A stretch of DNA of 64,000 nucleotides from Myrmaecium sp. VS I D KN 1 (Eukaryota > Ascomycota > Dothideomycetes > Valsariales > Valsariaceae). The stretch's first letter is position 1, and each line of letters opens with the position of its first letter. Made by a program: the position numbers and the translations under genes. This document shows, piece after piece, positions 22,444-35,054 of this stretch. The notes beneath the pieces were generated by a model that did not search any database, was not told the DNA's origin, and was given only the letters and a program-made list of their open reading frames with translations. The DNA is taken from the NCBI GenBank assembly GCA_019775845.1, contig JADQAV010000002.1, forward strand, positions 496,001-560,000, written 5' to 3'.

Positions 22444-23335
22444 GATGCTTCGGATGTGTGGATCGTGGTGTGTCCCCCTCGACGGACGCCGCTGGATAGG
22501 TGGTGGACGGTATGTGAAGCGTTGCGCGAGGGCGGAGGTGGATGTTGATCTCTCTCTCTCTCACTCGCTGTCGTCGGTTGCGGATGGAAAAAGCCGTTGG
22601 CCTGGGCGTTGTCGGCGTGCGGCGTTCGGCGGGAGAGCCCTGAGGGACAGGGGGGTTGCCTGTGGGCCTGGGGCATGCAAGTGAATCTTCAGGCCCGTCA
22701 GTCCCTCGAGGCTCTCAATGGAAGGTCTCACTCTCTTCCCTCCGGCTCACTCTGACCAACCAACTTCACTCGTCCGCCAATCCAACATCCTCGCCCGGCA
22801 ACACAAACAATCACCAGCCAGCCTTGGACTGACCGGCCATTGACCAGCCTCTCTTCTTTTCTCTGCTACCTCTTCTTTCTTCTTCCTTCTCCCTCTTGTT
22901 CCCTTTTCACCAGCCTTCTGCTTCACATTCACACTCGGTTTTCTTCTCCGATCGCCTAATTCGTCTCCAACGGTTCCCCGTTGCGATCGACTCTAATCAC
23001 TTTCCCCCATTCTTCTCACCGTCCCTTACACCCTTCTTCCTGCAGAACCTCACTTTTTTTTCTCTCTGCCATCCTCTCTCTCCGACCTCTTTGCTTGTTC
23101 ACATGCGCCTCCTCGAGTCAGCTTCTCGAGTTTCCATACATTCCTGCACCAGCGCCAGGCCCTGGTCTTACTACGTCACACGCTTCAATTTCCCCTGACA
23201 TCCTGTCGCCAAAACGCGTTCCGCCCTAACCCCCCGGCCTAACGAACGCACCATCACCTCCGACGCTCACCACCTGGAACCCGTGTTCTTCGATTCACGC
23301 ACTCCTCCATCATCACGATCACCACCACCACCACC
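22444..23335. promoter_or_regulatory. Divergent promoter uL14m / SET9
   Basis: 892 bp between outward start codons. A CCAAT box lies at 22777-22781; CT-rich leader sequence fills 22850-23330 before SET9. No gene supported. Confidence 0.5.
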
Positions 23336-25824
23336 ATGGCGCTGAAAGAAGCGCTGGGGAAGAAAGGCGGCTTGACGCTTGCCCAACTGGCCAGTTACGA
23401 CGATATGATCACAGATGCGTTGGTGGATCATGTCAGTACCCGTCCTTGAACCGCCCCCAATTCCCGCTCCTACTCCCTACCCGAGATCATCATTCGCACG
23501 CGCACGCCGGCTCGGGAAGTTGCAGCCTCCACCGGTTTGTGCTGGTCGCGACGTGTCCCGGCCCATGCGCCGTCGCAATTGATCCAATCCCCCTGCGAAA
23601 CAACGTGGAAAAGCATGTAGCACTAACGTCTCCTCGTCACGAACAGGTTTACTTTTGGTCCACCATCCGCAAGAACCGCCCGCGCTACTCGGGCTGCCGC
23701 GGCGTGCGGGAAGACGAGATCACGCGCATCCTGCAGCAATGCGTCGTCATCAACAAGGACGTGCCCGGCGCGATCAAGCAGCTGCTGGAGTTGCGCGGCC
23801 TGAAGGCTTTTCACGAGCGCCTGACGACCAAGGATCAGAAGGAGCAGTTTGTGCGCCATTTGCGCAAGTATGTTTCCATCTACTTGCCGGACTGTCCCTT
23901 CGAGGTGACCACGACGAACCGTTACACCGTCCTGACGCATGAGGCGAGCGTGACCGCCCGCCGAGACATCAAAAAGGGAGAAGAAATCAAGTACCTTACC
24001 GGTATTCAGGTCGCGATGACCAAGGAGGAGGAGAAAGATCTCGACGTGTCCAGTCGCGATTTCAGCATCGTCATGTCCAGTCGCAAAAAGACGCCGTCGC
24101 TTTTCCTGGGACCCGCGCGCTTCGCCAACCACGACTGCGACGCCAACGCGAGACTGGCGACGAGAGGCAGCAATGGCATGCAGATTGTGGCCACGAGGAA
24201 CATTGAAGTGGGGGACGAGATCACGGTCACGTACGGAGACGACTACTTTGGCGAAGATAATTGCGAGTGTCTTTGCGCGACGTGCGAAAGTTTGATGAGG
24301 AATGGGTGGGATCCGGCGCAGCAGCAAGAAGAGAGCGAGAAGAACACGCCGGCGCCGCAGACGGAGCAGCAGATCGGTGGTCGCAAACGAAAGCGCGGGA
24401 CGCAGAGTGAAAGCGAGCTTCAATCAAGCACCGCAACCCCCAGCAAGAAGCTCAAAATGGAGAGCGCAAACACCACGCCATCAGCGGCTGTGAGACGAAA
24501 TCTCGGTGCTCCGGTCACGATCAAGCAAGAGAGTTCACTGAGTCAAGAAGTCATATTCGACGACGTGTCGGTATCCGGCAGTGCGGCGACGAGCACAGCG
24601 TCTCGAGATTTGCGCCAGCTGCGCGACGAGCTGACTCCGTTCCCCATCACACAACTCTCTGAATCCGACCGCCACTCCTGCTCTCCGGTGTCTTCCACCG
24701 TAGATGGCTCCCTGCCTTCCACGCAGTCCACCGCAGCGACGTCGGTGGATGGCGATACCGTCTCTGTGAACGCCACGTCCTTGAAGCAGTCCGTCACTAC
24801 GACCGTCGAGACAAGCGTCCCGGCAAGCGAAGTAGCCACTCCTCTTCTCGCGATTACACCGGCAGACTCCGTCATGACAGCATTACAACTCGACACCACA
24901 GGCCCCACCGAATGTCCTTTATCACCCCTTCCCGCCCACTTACCCATCACCGAAACCCACCCCGACACCGCCTCCGACTGCGGCTCCTCCACCCTTTCCG
25001 ACCTCCCCGACACCCTCGACTTCGACGACCAAAACCAGCGCCTCGTCCCCCGCCCACCCCGCACGCGCTCGCAATCGCGCCTCAAAACCGCCGCCGCCAC
25101 CGCCGCCGCTCGCCACGGCAGCACGCCCCTCCCCTCCATCGAGACCTTCCCGCAAGCCCACCCACCCTTCGACCCGGCCCGCCGGCGGCCGCGCGACTAC
25201 TGCCTCACGCCGGCGCTCTGCACCAGCAAGCGACACCGCTGGGTCGCGTGCACGCATTGCGCGGCCGACTTCGTCCAGGCGGAGGACGGGCCGCGCGTGC
25301 GGGCGTGCTGCCCCCGCTGCGAGCGCCACTCCAAGCTGTACGGCTTCCCCTGGCCGCAGACGGAGCCGCGGGACCGGGCGGACGCGCGCGTCCTCGATCC
25401 GCGCGAGGTGGTCCGGTTCGTGGACGTCAAGGCCGAATCGACCCGCGCGAGCAGCTCTGCGACCGCCCGCCGCACGGCGACGGCGGCGGTGGCGGAGGGT
25501 AGTCCTGATGTAGAGGATGCGGAAGAGGAGGAGGAGACACCGGCGCCGAAGAGGAAGCGGAGGGTTTCGGCGAAGGCGGCGGAGATGATCAGGGTGCAGG
25601 AGGAAATGGAGCGGGAGAAGAGGAAGAAGAAGATGACGGATAAGCTGAAGAAGGCGGGAAAGGGCAAGGTTGCTACTTCCGTGGCGCGCGGGAGCGGGAG
25701 GCGGAAGAGTGAGGGCTCTGCTGTCACCACTATCCCCGCGAAGGCTGCGAAGGCGACGCGGACTGCAGGGCCGGTGAGGACGGGCCGTGTGACGAAGAGG
25801 GGAGGTGCGAGGAAGACGTTGTGA
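23336..25824 (+). CDS. SET9: Histone H4-K20 methyltransferase SET9 (SUV420/KMT5 family)
   Basis: Exons 23336-23431 and 23647-25824, 757 aa. Exon 1 gives LTLAQLASYDDMITDALVDH, the start of the fungal Set9 N-terminal domain; exon 2 continues VYFWSTIRKNRPRY. The N-terminal helical domain precedes a SET domain at about 115-245 with ARFANHDCDANARL (NHDC motif), GDEITVTYGDDYFG and a post-SET CECLCATC. The 215-nt intron is long for this window but has a GTCAGT donor and CAG acceptor. The rest is a long Ser/Thr/Pro-rich linker, then a Cys-rich segment at about 545-620 (PALCTSKRHRWVACTHC, VRACCPRCERHSKLYGFPW) and a basic C-terminal tail with PKRKRRVSAKAAEMI. Known: this family trimethylates histone H4 Lys20, acting in chromatin and the DNA-damage response. 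The function of the C-terminal Cys cluster is not known to me. Confidence 0.93.
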
Positions 25825-26771
25825 GTTGCGACGGTGGAGGGGGCAGTATCGCTGCTCCGCCTGCCTTTCTTTGAGGCACATTCTCAAGGAGCGGCGAGTT
25901 CGGAAAGCGGGAGTTCCAATCTCCAACTTCCCTGTTTTGTTTTTTCTCGGTCCCCTGTCCCCATGAAACGCATTCAACCATGTATTCCCACCTGCCGAGC
26001 GAGCGAGCGGGCGGGTGAGCAGAAAAAGGAACCCCAAGTCCGGCGGTGTGTCTCCCTCTTCCCTTCTTAAGTATCTTTATGTACATATATACACACCTGT
26101 ACGTCTGTGCGTGAAAGGACGTACGGTACGATTCACATGAGCGGGCGCTGCGCCGTTTTCTCTTGTTTCTGCTCGTCTCTTGTCCGATGGCTTTGCGTCC
26201 TGGTCCCGGCCCCGATACTTTTGCCACGTCTTCGTGCTTTCATGCTGCTGCTGATGATGATGACGATGAAGATGATGTGTTCGGAGGGAGGAAGCTGTTC
26301 TGCGCTGCTACCATGCTCTTCTCGAAGAAGTCAACGGGTTGGATTTCATGTGTATATATCTCCATGCGGAGAGCGCGCGCGTGTCTTTTCTCCACCACGC
26401 AATCATCAGGCACCCGCGTTGTCAGGCAAGGCAAGGCAAGGCGGAAGGCAGAAGGTAAAAGGCATATAAAAGCGGAGGGAAGAGGAAGAAGAAGATGAGG
26501 ATGAGGATGAGGATCAGACTCCAGATCTACGGCCGGCTGAAGGGACGGCGATTCGTACAGTACAGTACAGTAGAAGCTGAAATCACACCCACCGCAACAT
26601 AAGATCTAATATTAAGAAATATATTTTACTCTGGATATACATACACACTTTCCCACCCTTCCCCAAACACCACCCATGAACGCGCGAGCCGTTGTTTTCG
26701 CAATAAAGAAAAAGACCTCCTCTCCCTTACAAGTAATAACAACACATAATATCCGATCTCCAGCACCCCTG

Positions 26772-26804
<33 letters not shown>

Positions 26805-27569
26805 TGTACGTACGTACGCCTCCTCCCCCACCTAATGCGCAAAAACTCCCACCGAAACCAGGACAACAACAACAACAGAAAGAGACAAAACGAAAAAGAA
26901 AAAAAACACAAGGCCAGCTCTGTTCTTGAAAAAGAAAAAACAGGAAAAGAAGGAAAGAAGATTTGATCCAGAATACCACCCCATCCCATCCCAACCCCAT
27001 CCTTTGCCGGCACGATGCGATGCGAGAAGAAAATGAACAAAAGACCCCATTCCCAAGTGAGAACAACCATATGCCTCCCATCCTCTTGTGTCATCTTCCT
27101 TTCCTCTCGTCCTCCTTCAAAACGTCAACGAAACAAATAAAGGAAAAACTCCCCAGGACGACGATATATGAAGCTTTCTTTTCTCTCTCTCTCTCTCTCT
27201 CTCGCTCTTTCCTTTCTCCATCCGAAGAACATGCTAATGAAAAGACGGCATCACATTCCGGGAGGGGGAATAAACATTGAGCTGCATTGGAGTCTGAGCG
27301 AGCAAGAAAAAAACGAGACAGAAGAAAACGAAGGGAAAAAAAAGAAAAAAAAATTCGCTACCGGGACCGTGGCCGTGTTGATGCCTCTTCTCCTCCGAGC
27401 TTCATTATCCAATGAAGCAAGCATAGCCTCATCGCACCCCTGCCCCCCGTTCGCGTGTACAATGTCCCTTGCGATCCGTCTCCTTTTCGTCCTGTAAAGG
27501 AAAGATAAGAACAATAAAAAAAAACTCCTGTTGGTATGTCCCGATGATAGATGATGATCCGCCCAATGT
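25825..27569. other. Convergent intergenic region SET9 / poly(A) polymerase
   Basis: 1.7 kb of 3' flanks. It contains a (CT)14 microsatellite at about 26772-26800, another CT run at about 27180-27203 and A-rich stretches near 27340. No gene or RNA recognised. Confidence 0.5.
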
Positions 27570-30500
27570 TTATCCGCCTTTCCGATCCGCCTCATTCACG
27601 GGCAGTGGCTCCCCGCCGGTTTTCGAATCCCCATGCGACTTGTGATGGTTAGCTCCGGACTTGGCTCGCGCTCTGCGCTTCTTGCCCGTGCCGGCCTTCT
27701 GCCAGTTACCCGAAGAGGGGGCACCGCCCCCTTGGTTAGATTTTTGATGTCCTGAGCTGTTGTTCTCCTTCTGCTGTCCCGATCTGGACGATTCCTTGCC
27801 GTTAGCCGACGAGCGCTGATGTTGTTGCTTCTCTTTCCCATGGGTGTTATCCACAGCTTTGGACAGGCTGCTGGGCGTGTGATTCTTCGAGCTAGAAGCC
27901 TCCAGCGTCCGGCTGGTGGTCGGCGACGGCGTGCGAGCCTCGAAAACAGGCGATAGTAGAGGAACTCCGGCGGACTTCGAGGCCTGGGAGGCATCTCCAG
28001 TCACCTGGGACATGTCAAGAGGGGTTACACCGTTGACCTTATTGGATCGCCAGGGCAATTGGTGTTTCGGCGTTGGAGATGAGTTGTCTGCTCGGTGCTT
28101 CGAATCTCCGTTCATATGCAGATTCTGAGGGCCGGAACTCTGCAGGGTCGGAGAATAGCCGTGCATTGATGAGGTCACAACAGGTGGGCTGTCAAATCGA
28201 GTGGGCGAACCATGCGTGGTCATGCCATTGATAGCACTGGCCCCCAGATCGGCAATGTTATGTCTTTGCAACAACTCCGCTGCGTACAGATGCGGTTGCG
28301 GGTGCTCTGGAGCGCGATCCTCCATCAGGAACTGATCTTGATATGCCGGAAACGGGCGAGAAACCGTGTCATAGCTTGGCTCATCGCCGGAAAAGCCTTC
28401 GTCAACAGCGAGGTTGGCGGCGGCTTGATGATCTACAGGGGGAACATAAGGTGCAGGGTTAGACCCGTTCACGATGACCGGTCCGCCATCTCCTTGTTCG
28501 TTGCGCTGACCAGGCAAAGGAGCAGAACGAGGCGCGGTAGAATCGACGCCTAAATGACCGTTACGGAGCGGCGAAGGCGATCTGGAGGCACGCTTTAAAC
28601 TACTTGTCAATAGTGAAGTCGAATGCTCCGATGACTCCTTCCGGCGTCGTTGTGCGAGTTCCTTGAACGAGGGTATCGGCGGCACGCTGTAATCTTGATA
28701 CTGAGGTCGAATCTGGGGAGATTCGCCCATATAGTATCCCACATACTCCTTGGGCGTGGATGGAGTGGCCGGCTCGGGAAGATAAGGCGCCGCAGGCACG
28801 CTAGTCGGCGTGAAGGGTGGCTGTTGTTCGGCGTTTGTTTGCCCAGCAACCTCTTGCGGAGACCGTGAAAGGGGGTAAGATGCCATGAATGCCGGGTCAT
28901 AGAGGGGAATCGATGGGTAGCCGGCGATTGGCACCCCGTTAGCGACCGATCGGGCAGGTTGTGAGTGTGAGCGCGCCGAGCTTGTCGACGCTTCGCTCGC
29001 AACCGACGATCGATGGAACGCCCTTCTCGAATTTGGGGCGCTGCTCGCCAGCGAAGGCGAAGACGGATTCGTCCGGCTGCCGTCGTTAGACAGTGCTGCG
29101 AGAGACTGCGCCTGGTCAAAATGCGCTGGATAAGGATATAGAAATTGCAAGGGATGAGAGGTAGCTGGTCCGGCTTCCGAGAGATGAGGACTCGAGGCCC
29201 CGTTGCCAGCATAGGCACCCGCGTGCGATGAAACTCTATTTTGAGCTTGTGCAAGAGCCTGAGCATGTTGCATATGGGCTGCTTGTAGATGATAAGGAAC
29301 TGCCAGAAGCTGTGCTCTCAGCGCGTTCGACTGCATTTCCAGCAGTTGGTAGCGCTGATACAGCTGATCGTGAATGTTATTGCCGTTGAAATATTCCTGG
29401 TTTGGGATTTGGATCGGTGGACTTTGCAGGAAGGGCGGGCGATTGTTTCCAAATTGTGCACCACTTGAAGCCCTGCGGTAGTTGCTGCTCTTCTGCCCAA
29501 AATTCGATCGGGGCCCATTCCGATTGCCCCCATTGCGTCCGCCTCGTGGAGGCTGCGGAACACTTGACGTCAACACCGGTCGCGGCCCTGGCGTCGGCCG
29601 CTTGAAAACAACCTTTTCTTCCGGAGGAAACTCATATTTCTCGCAGCATTTGTCCAGCTGCGCGCCGTCCGCCAAGTAATCAAAAGCCTGGCGGATTTCA
29701 ATGTGGATACCGCGGAACGCGGTGTCATCCGCCGAATTCCCCAAATTGCGAGCCACGTTGAACGGCTCTTCGACACAAAGTCGATCACGCCCCTCTTTGG
29801 TCAAACTCTCTAGATCCCAGCCCTTTTCTTTCCTGGTCAGAAGCCTCCCCTGGCGTACCGACACAACCGAGGTTTCGTAGTCTATTTCATGACCGTACCG
29901 CCGGAAGAAGTGAAAGAGCAATTGACCTAAAGTTTCATGGTTATCCTTACCATATCCTTGCAATTGGTCCAAATCATCTGCGAAGTCCGTTGGTCGCCCC
30001 GTCACTTTCGAGATGGGGTCATGGGGGATCTGATGCAATGACGGGAGGACCGGAGGATTTCGCGTTTGCAGAAAATTCAGTATCAGACATATCCATGTGT
30101 AGGAGCTTAGTGTGCCCCCAAGAGCTATGGTGGTGTTAGTGTTGAGCAATCATGGAAAGAGGTAAAACGCATACCAGCATCGTTCAATATTCGCTGCTTT
30201 GTCCAATGCTTGACGATCATGGCCAACGGACGAACGCGCTCGTCAATCTGAACATAGGTCCTAATCAGACGCGTGTTCTCGAGAGCAAGTGTGTTGTTGA
30301 CATTCATATCACAAGCAAGCTCCAGCTGCGGGTCCCATATCTTTACAATGGGGACCTTCGCTAATGGTACGCATACAACCCTTTCCATGCCATCTACAGA
30401 TTGTTTGTTAGCCTGGCCGTGAATGTAGAGACAGTATCAACTTACGCCTCGCCAGAGCGTCAGCAAGCATGTGCATGCTCTCCAGCTTCTTCATGGGTGT

Positions 30501-31534
30501 CTGAATGCATATATCAACTTCCGACGAGGTTAGCGCACGTCCGAGAGATTGAAAGGGTCGCATCGCATACCATCAGATTCACTTGTACATAACAGGTTCC
30601 CTGAGGAACCGAAAACATGAACCGTAAACTCGTTGCCGGGCCATTCCTCGTGGAAAATTCTCTCCAGCTTCTTCACCAACGTGACCCTCCTCTCGTCACT
30701 CTCCTTGGTCGGGATTAACCGCTCATAGAGTTCTTTCATACTCTCGCTGAGCTTCTTGTCCTCTTCCGCGGTAAGTGCCCGTTTCGGCTCCTCTTTCGCC
30801 TTTTCCAGAGGATCCGATCCGATGGTATAGGGTATTCGCCTCCGCCCAAACGCCAGGCTCGTCTCATATGGACAGCCGACACGAGGTTTTCGCAGGGCGG
30901 GGAGTGCCCCATTTGCCTCGGAGGACACGGACCGTGGCGAATGGTTTCCAAGCCCTCCGTTCGGCGACGGCGATCGAGATCGCGACGTGAACTCGCGGGC
31001 ATGTTGGTGCGGGGTAGAGGGGACGGAGTTTGAGTGGTGGGAGGTGAAGGCAGGTCGAGCGGGCAGGGGATTGATGGGCCCCTCCTCCTTCCTATTCCTC
31101 ATGCCTGCGACACCGTTCGACGTCATCGGCGACGAGCCAGCACCTGCGATGTTGTTCTTCGGCGCCCTATTATGGACATCGGTTTGTTGCCGCGAGTTTG
31201 TTTGCCACTGTACGTCGATTTTCTTTGAGGATTTGCGGTCCTCCGCACCTAGTGGAATCTCGAAATACGGAGACACGGTGGCGGTGGGTGAGGAAGAACG
31301 AGCGGAGGACTCTGCGTTCGTTGCGTCGGCAAGAAGAGGGTGTTTATATGCGTGACGTTCCAAAGCGGCGCGACTGAGGTGTCGACCGTTCCTGCGTGAA
31401 CGGAAAAGGGCGTTAAGGAGTGGCTGAGAGAGCGGCGATGGAGTCTGATGACGCCCCAAAGACGGTGGGGTCAAGGCAGTCTGCAGCTGGTAAAGATACT
31501 CGAGACCTTGTTCAGCGTGGCAGGGTACGCCCAT
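27570..31534 (-). CDS. Cid1-type non-canonical poly(A)/poly(U) polymerase, PAP-associated family
   Basis: Exons (minus) 30571-31534, 30446-30517, 30175-30393 and 27570-30124, 1269 aa. Residues 1-300 are Ser/Pro/Arg-rich and probably disordered. The nucleotidyltransferase core starts near residue 307: FGSSGNLLCTSESD joined across intron 1 to VDICIQTP (Gly-Ser and the two catalytic Asp), with the third Asp in ELACDMNVNN. The central domain has RPLAMIVKHWTKQRI, then GGTLSSYTWICLILNFLQ and the PAP-associated motif GQLLFHFFRRYGHEIDY. A long C-terminal region of about 650 residues is Gln/Ser/Pro-rich and ends in a Lys/Gly-rich tail (GTGKKRRARAKSGANHHK). All three introns are confirmed by conserved residues on both sides. 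Known: Cid1/Cid13-like enzymes add A or U tails to RNAs in the cytoplasm. Which tail this one adds cannot be told from the sequence. Confidence 0.88.
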
Positions 31535-34039
31535 AAAAGCGTGTAGTTATGTAGCAAGGAGTGCCGCGCCTGCGGATGCTTGCAAGGAGATAATAGGTAC
31601 AGGGCGGAACGCGGAGAACGACCGTTATGTCACAGCCACTGATCCACACGGAGCGGCAGCAAGAGTGCGGCCACAGAGAAAGGATACGGTGCGGCGGCGG
31701 AGAGGGACAGGCAGATGATCCGTACAGTCGTTGGCTTCGCTCACAGCGCGGCGGTCATTTGGCAATTGAGGATGCCAGTTGATGTGGGCGCTGAGTGCGT
31801 GCGTGTGTGGGTTGTGGGTTGTGGGCGGGCGGGTGGGTCGGACGAGGATGCGGAGGTGAGGCTGGAATGAACGATGTATCAATGTCGCGGATGAGTGACG
31901 GGTGCTGCGGCGGCTCAGGAAGGGCGACAGCAGAGGAGGTGCCTGTGTGGTGAAGCGGAAAGAGAGCGAACGGGTGGTTGGGATGGGCGTGTAAGGCGAG
32001 AAGTGATTGAAGAAGGGTGGATTCGCTTGGCTCGCTATGGAGCAAGTACGGATGGTAGTATTATTACTCGGAGAGCCCCCTACTCCGTCCTCCCCTACAT
32101 TACCTCAGTACCCGACCTTAAGTTTCCCCGTCGATTCCACGGGCGGGCAAGCAAGGCCAGGCACTCCAGGGCAGGCCCGGACGAGGGCAGCGCAGGGCAG
32201 CGCAGGGCCGCCCCAGGGCACTCACGCACTCTGGCTCTGCACTTTGCACGGGGCAGTCCCAGTCCACAGTCCACCGTCCACCGTCCACCGTCCAGCCAGA
32301 CATTGTGCAGGCTGCTGGCTGATCCGGCAAGGATGAGGGACCCAGGAGGAGTACTTACTGTAGTTACCGCGCTCTCTTGCTCTCCTCAGTAGTACTCCTA
32401 GTCCGTTGACCCTGCGGTATTGGACCATGGAGGCACACTGACGCTGTCTCTGCCCTCCGTCTCGACCAATTTCAATTGATTAATCCCGACGCTCTGCGCC
32501 CGCAAACCGAACCACCACCATCACCGCTGCCACCACCGCCGCCGCCGCCGCCGCCCATTTCCATTATTCATCTCCAACCAACACCGTCCAGTGCCGCCCG
32601 TCACCGTCATCCTCCCCGAGTAGATTCTCCGAAACCTTCCTTCATGAACAGAGAGGGTGCGGTGCGGGCGGCGGCACAACACCTTACTGTCTTCTGTTTC
32701 TTTCACGGCAGATAAACCCCGCCGTCGTTCTTCAAAGGAACCTCCCGAACGCCGCCCACCTCAGCATCAGCCACTCGAATGATTCCCCTGGCCCGCCCAT
32801 TGTGCCCCCGGAGTGAGAGATAGAGGAATAGATAGAGAAAGGGGGTTTGAGGGGACAGAGGGCCTAACGTGAAGCCAACACTTGACCAGCGCCGTAGAGG
32901 CAACCGCAGAAGGTTGTGACGTCCCCCCGGTGATGGGCAGCAACTAGTAGTTCAACGGCGCAGATAGTAGGATGTATCTATCTAATGTGCGATGGAAGTG
33001 GAAAGGAGGTGCATATTGCCCCCGCGTGCATCCAGCGCGAATCTCCGAAGGTGCCTGCCTTTTCATATACGAAATACACGAGGACTGACAAAGCCGTAAT
33101 AAGCGGATGGGCCGGCATCGCGGGCCTCTTGGCTGGGGTCTGGGCATGTTGCCGTCTTTGTATTGTTATGTGTGTATATTTGTTGCTCTATAAATGGGCC
33201 AGCGGCAAATTCCAATTAGCTCAGGTCGCGCTTCCTCAGGGCTTGCGGTCGGGGCCGTGTTCGTGTTTCAGAGAGAGCCGTGGATGTTGCGGTCTTCACG
33301 AAGCCCCTTCCGCCGAGCCAAATATGAACCCTATCGGCTCCAACTTCCTTGCACCCTCTCATCTTCCTCAGGAGGACTCGGGAGGTCCTCACACCGGCCG
33401 CCTGGCAAAAATGCCGGTGGGCTGGCCGTTCGGTTTGTGCAACGCGATAAAACTCTTCATCAGAGCACACCCACTTCGAGGGTACTTTCGAGACCGATAG
33501 ACCCCCTTTCGGCGTCTCGGGGGCGTTTCTTATTCCTTTCGAGACACCGGAGGCGTAACTTACAGAGCATGTGCCATTGAGATGATGATCAATGCTGACA
33601 TACGACATGATGAGGTAAATTAGGTACCTTTTGTACTCCCGGATGACTGCAATGGTACTAGCTGGTGGGTATCGATCCGTCGCTTCGACGTCGCTTCCCT
33701 TTTGGCGGCGGCCGTAAGGCGAAATCCGCAGCTGCTGCAGGTCACCGAAAACGAGGGCGGTCGATCCCCTTTGCCCCGCACAACCTCAGAGCCCCCCCGT
33801 TCTTCGCGTGCCCCTTCCCGAGGCTCCCGCGCCCGACCCTTCTAGGTTCCTGAGGCCCTCCGTCATCTCGTTGCGGGTCTCCTCCTCGGACAACATCACT
33901 TCGTATCGCTGGCACACAGCTGTCCACCAAAGTACCCAAGCTTCAAGCAACACCATCGCCCTTGAAATCTTTCAACTTCTTCGTGCATGCTGTAGTCCCT
34001 TCTCCCATCACCACGTCCACATCCTCTCCACCAGATACA
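31535..34039. other. 2.5-kb divergent intergenic region
   Basis: Upstream of both the poly(A) polymerase (-) and the hydrolase (+). It contains short repeats such as the CCACCGTCCA series near 32265-32292 and CCGCCG runs near 32535. A 171-codon open frame (32985-33500) lies over an antisense one (33216-33608); neither resembles a known family nor has splice-supported continuation. No gene called. Confidence 0.45.
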
Positions 34040-35054
34040 ATGGCAGCTCCTTTGCGAAGGCTCCGTACGCCTACTTCTCGACCACCTCCTCAGTAATCAT
34101 GCTGATTCTCCCCGCAGTCAACCCATCGCTGTTGTACGAGATGCCCTTTCGCCCTCTTCAGCCCCACGGGGCCACCTGCAGCCACGAAATACTCATCATC
34201 TCGTCAGCATCTGCGACCTCCAAGAGAAGTTCCGCCCCGCCATCTGGGAATTCCCCAAGGTCATCTCGACCACCAAGAAGATGCTCGAAGCGAGTACGTG
34301 ACCATCTCGCACGTCTCTATTGCATTGTAGAAACCCATTCCAACCCTGAAGATCAGGCAAAATCTTGAACATCCCCGTCTTCGCGACGACCCAAAACCGG
34401 GCCAGGCTAGGAGAGACATGCTCGGAGTTAGGCCTCGATACGCCCGGCGGAGTCGCGACCAAGGTGCATGCCGACAAGACACTCTTCTCCATGTGGTCCG
34501 TAACCCCCCACATCCGCGCACCTTCTCCAATCACGGCGGCATGAGAATCCCCTCTAACCACGCTGAACCCATGCAGGACACCGGAGGTCAAAGCCGCCTT
34601 CAACAGCCTTCCCCAGAGTCCGTCCTCGGCGGCCGGGCAGCAGAAGCGCGAGTGCGTCATCGTCGGCATCGAATCCCACATCTGCGTCACCCAGACCACG
34701 CTTGACCTCCTCCGCGAGGGGCACCGGGTGTACGTGCTGGCGGACGGGGTCTCGAGCTGCAACCGGGAGGAGGTGCCCATCGCGCTCGCGCGGCTGCGGG
34801 CCGAAGGCGCCGTCGTCACCACGAGCGAGAGCTTCCTTTATGAGTGCATGGGCGATGCGTCTATTGAAGAGTGAGATTCCTCTGTTCCGCTCAGCCTTGC
34901 CATTTCCGAATCAACCAGCCAGGCTTCATGGCACCTGGAAGGCTCCTTCCATGGCTAACAGGAAAACCATAGGTTCCGCGCAATTGCCAAGTTAGTTAAG
35001 GAATACAAGGACAGCACGACGACGTCGCTGCAGACGCTGTGCTCTAGAATCTAA
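34040..35054 (+). CDS. Isochorismatase-fold cysteine hydrolase (ISOC-like)
   Basis: Six exons: 34040-34064, 34118-34133, 34208-34293, 34357-34495, 34577-34870 and 34973-35054, 213 aa. Exon 2 is only 16 nt; it is needed to give RLLNPSLFICDLQEKFRPAI, the family N-terminus. Catalytic residues visible: Asp in FICDLQEKF, Lys in VHADKTLFSMW, and the nucleophile Cys in GIESHICVTQTT. Other family blocks: VFATTQNRARLGETCSELG, VYVLADGVSSCNREEVPIAL, ARLRAEGAVVTTSESFLYE, ending IEEFRAIAKLVKEYKD. Known: this fold includes nicotinamidases, isochorismatases and many mitochondrial or peroxisomal ISOC proteins whose substrates are not settled; the sequence here is closest in style to ISOC1/2-like proteins. 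Substrate unknown. It is convergent with acetate kinase, 0.8 kb away. Every phase closes, which supports the exon set despite a weaker GTCCGT donor after exon 4. Confidence 0.88.

Noticed and set aside
32985-33608. 171-codon plus frame and 130-codon minus frame overlapping it
   Set aside because: No family motif, no splice-supported continuation, composition fits chance frames in both directions.
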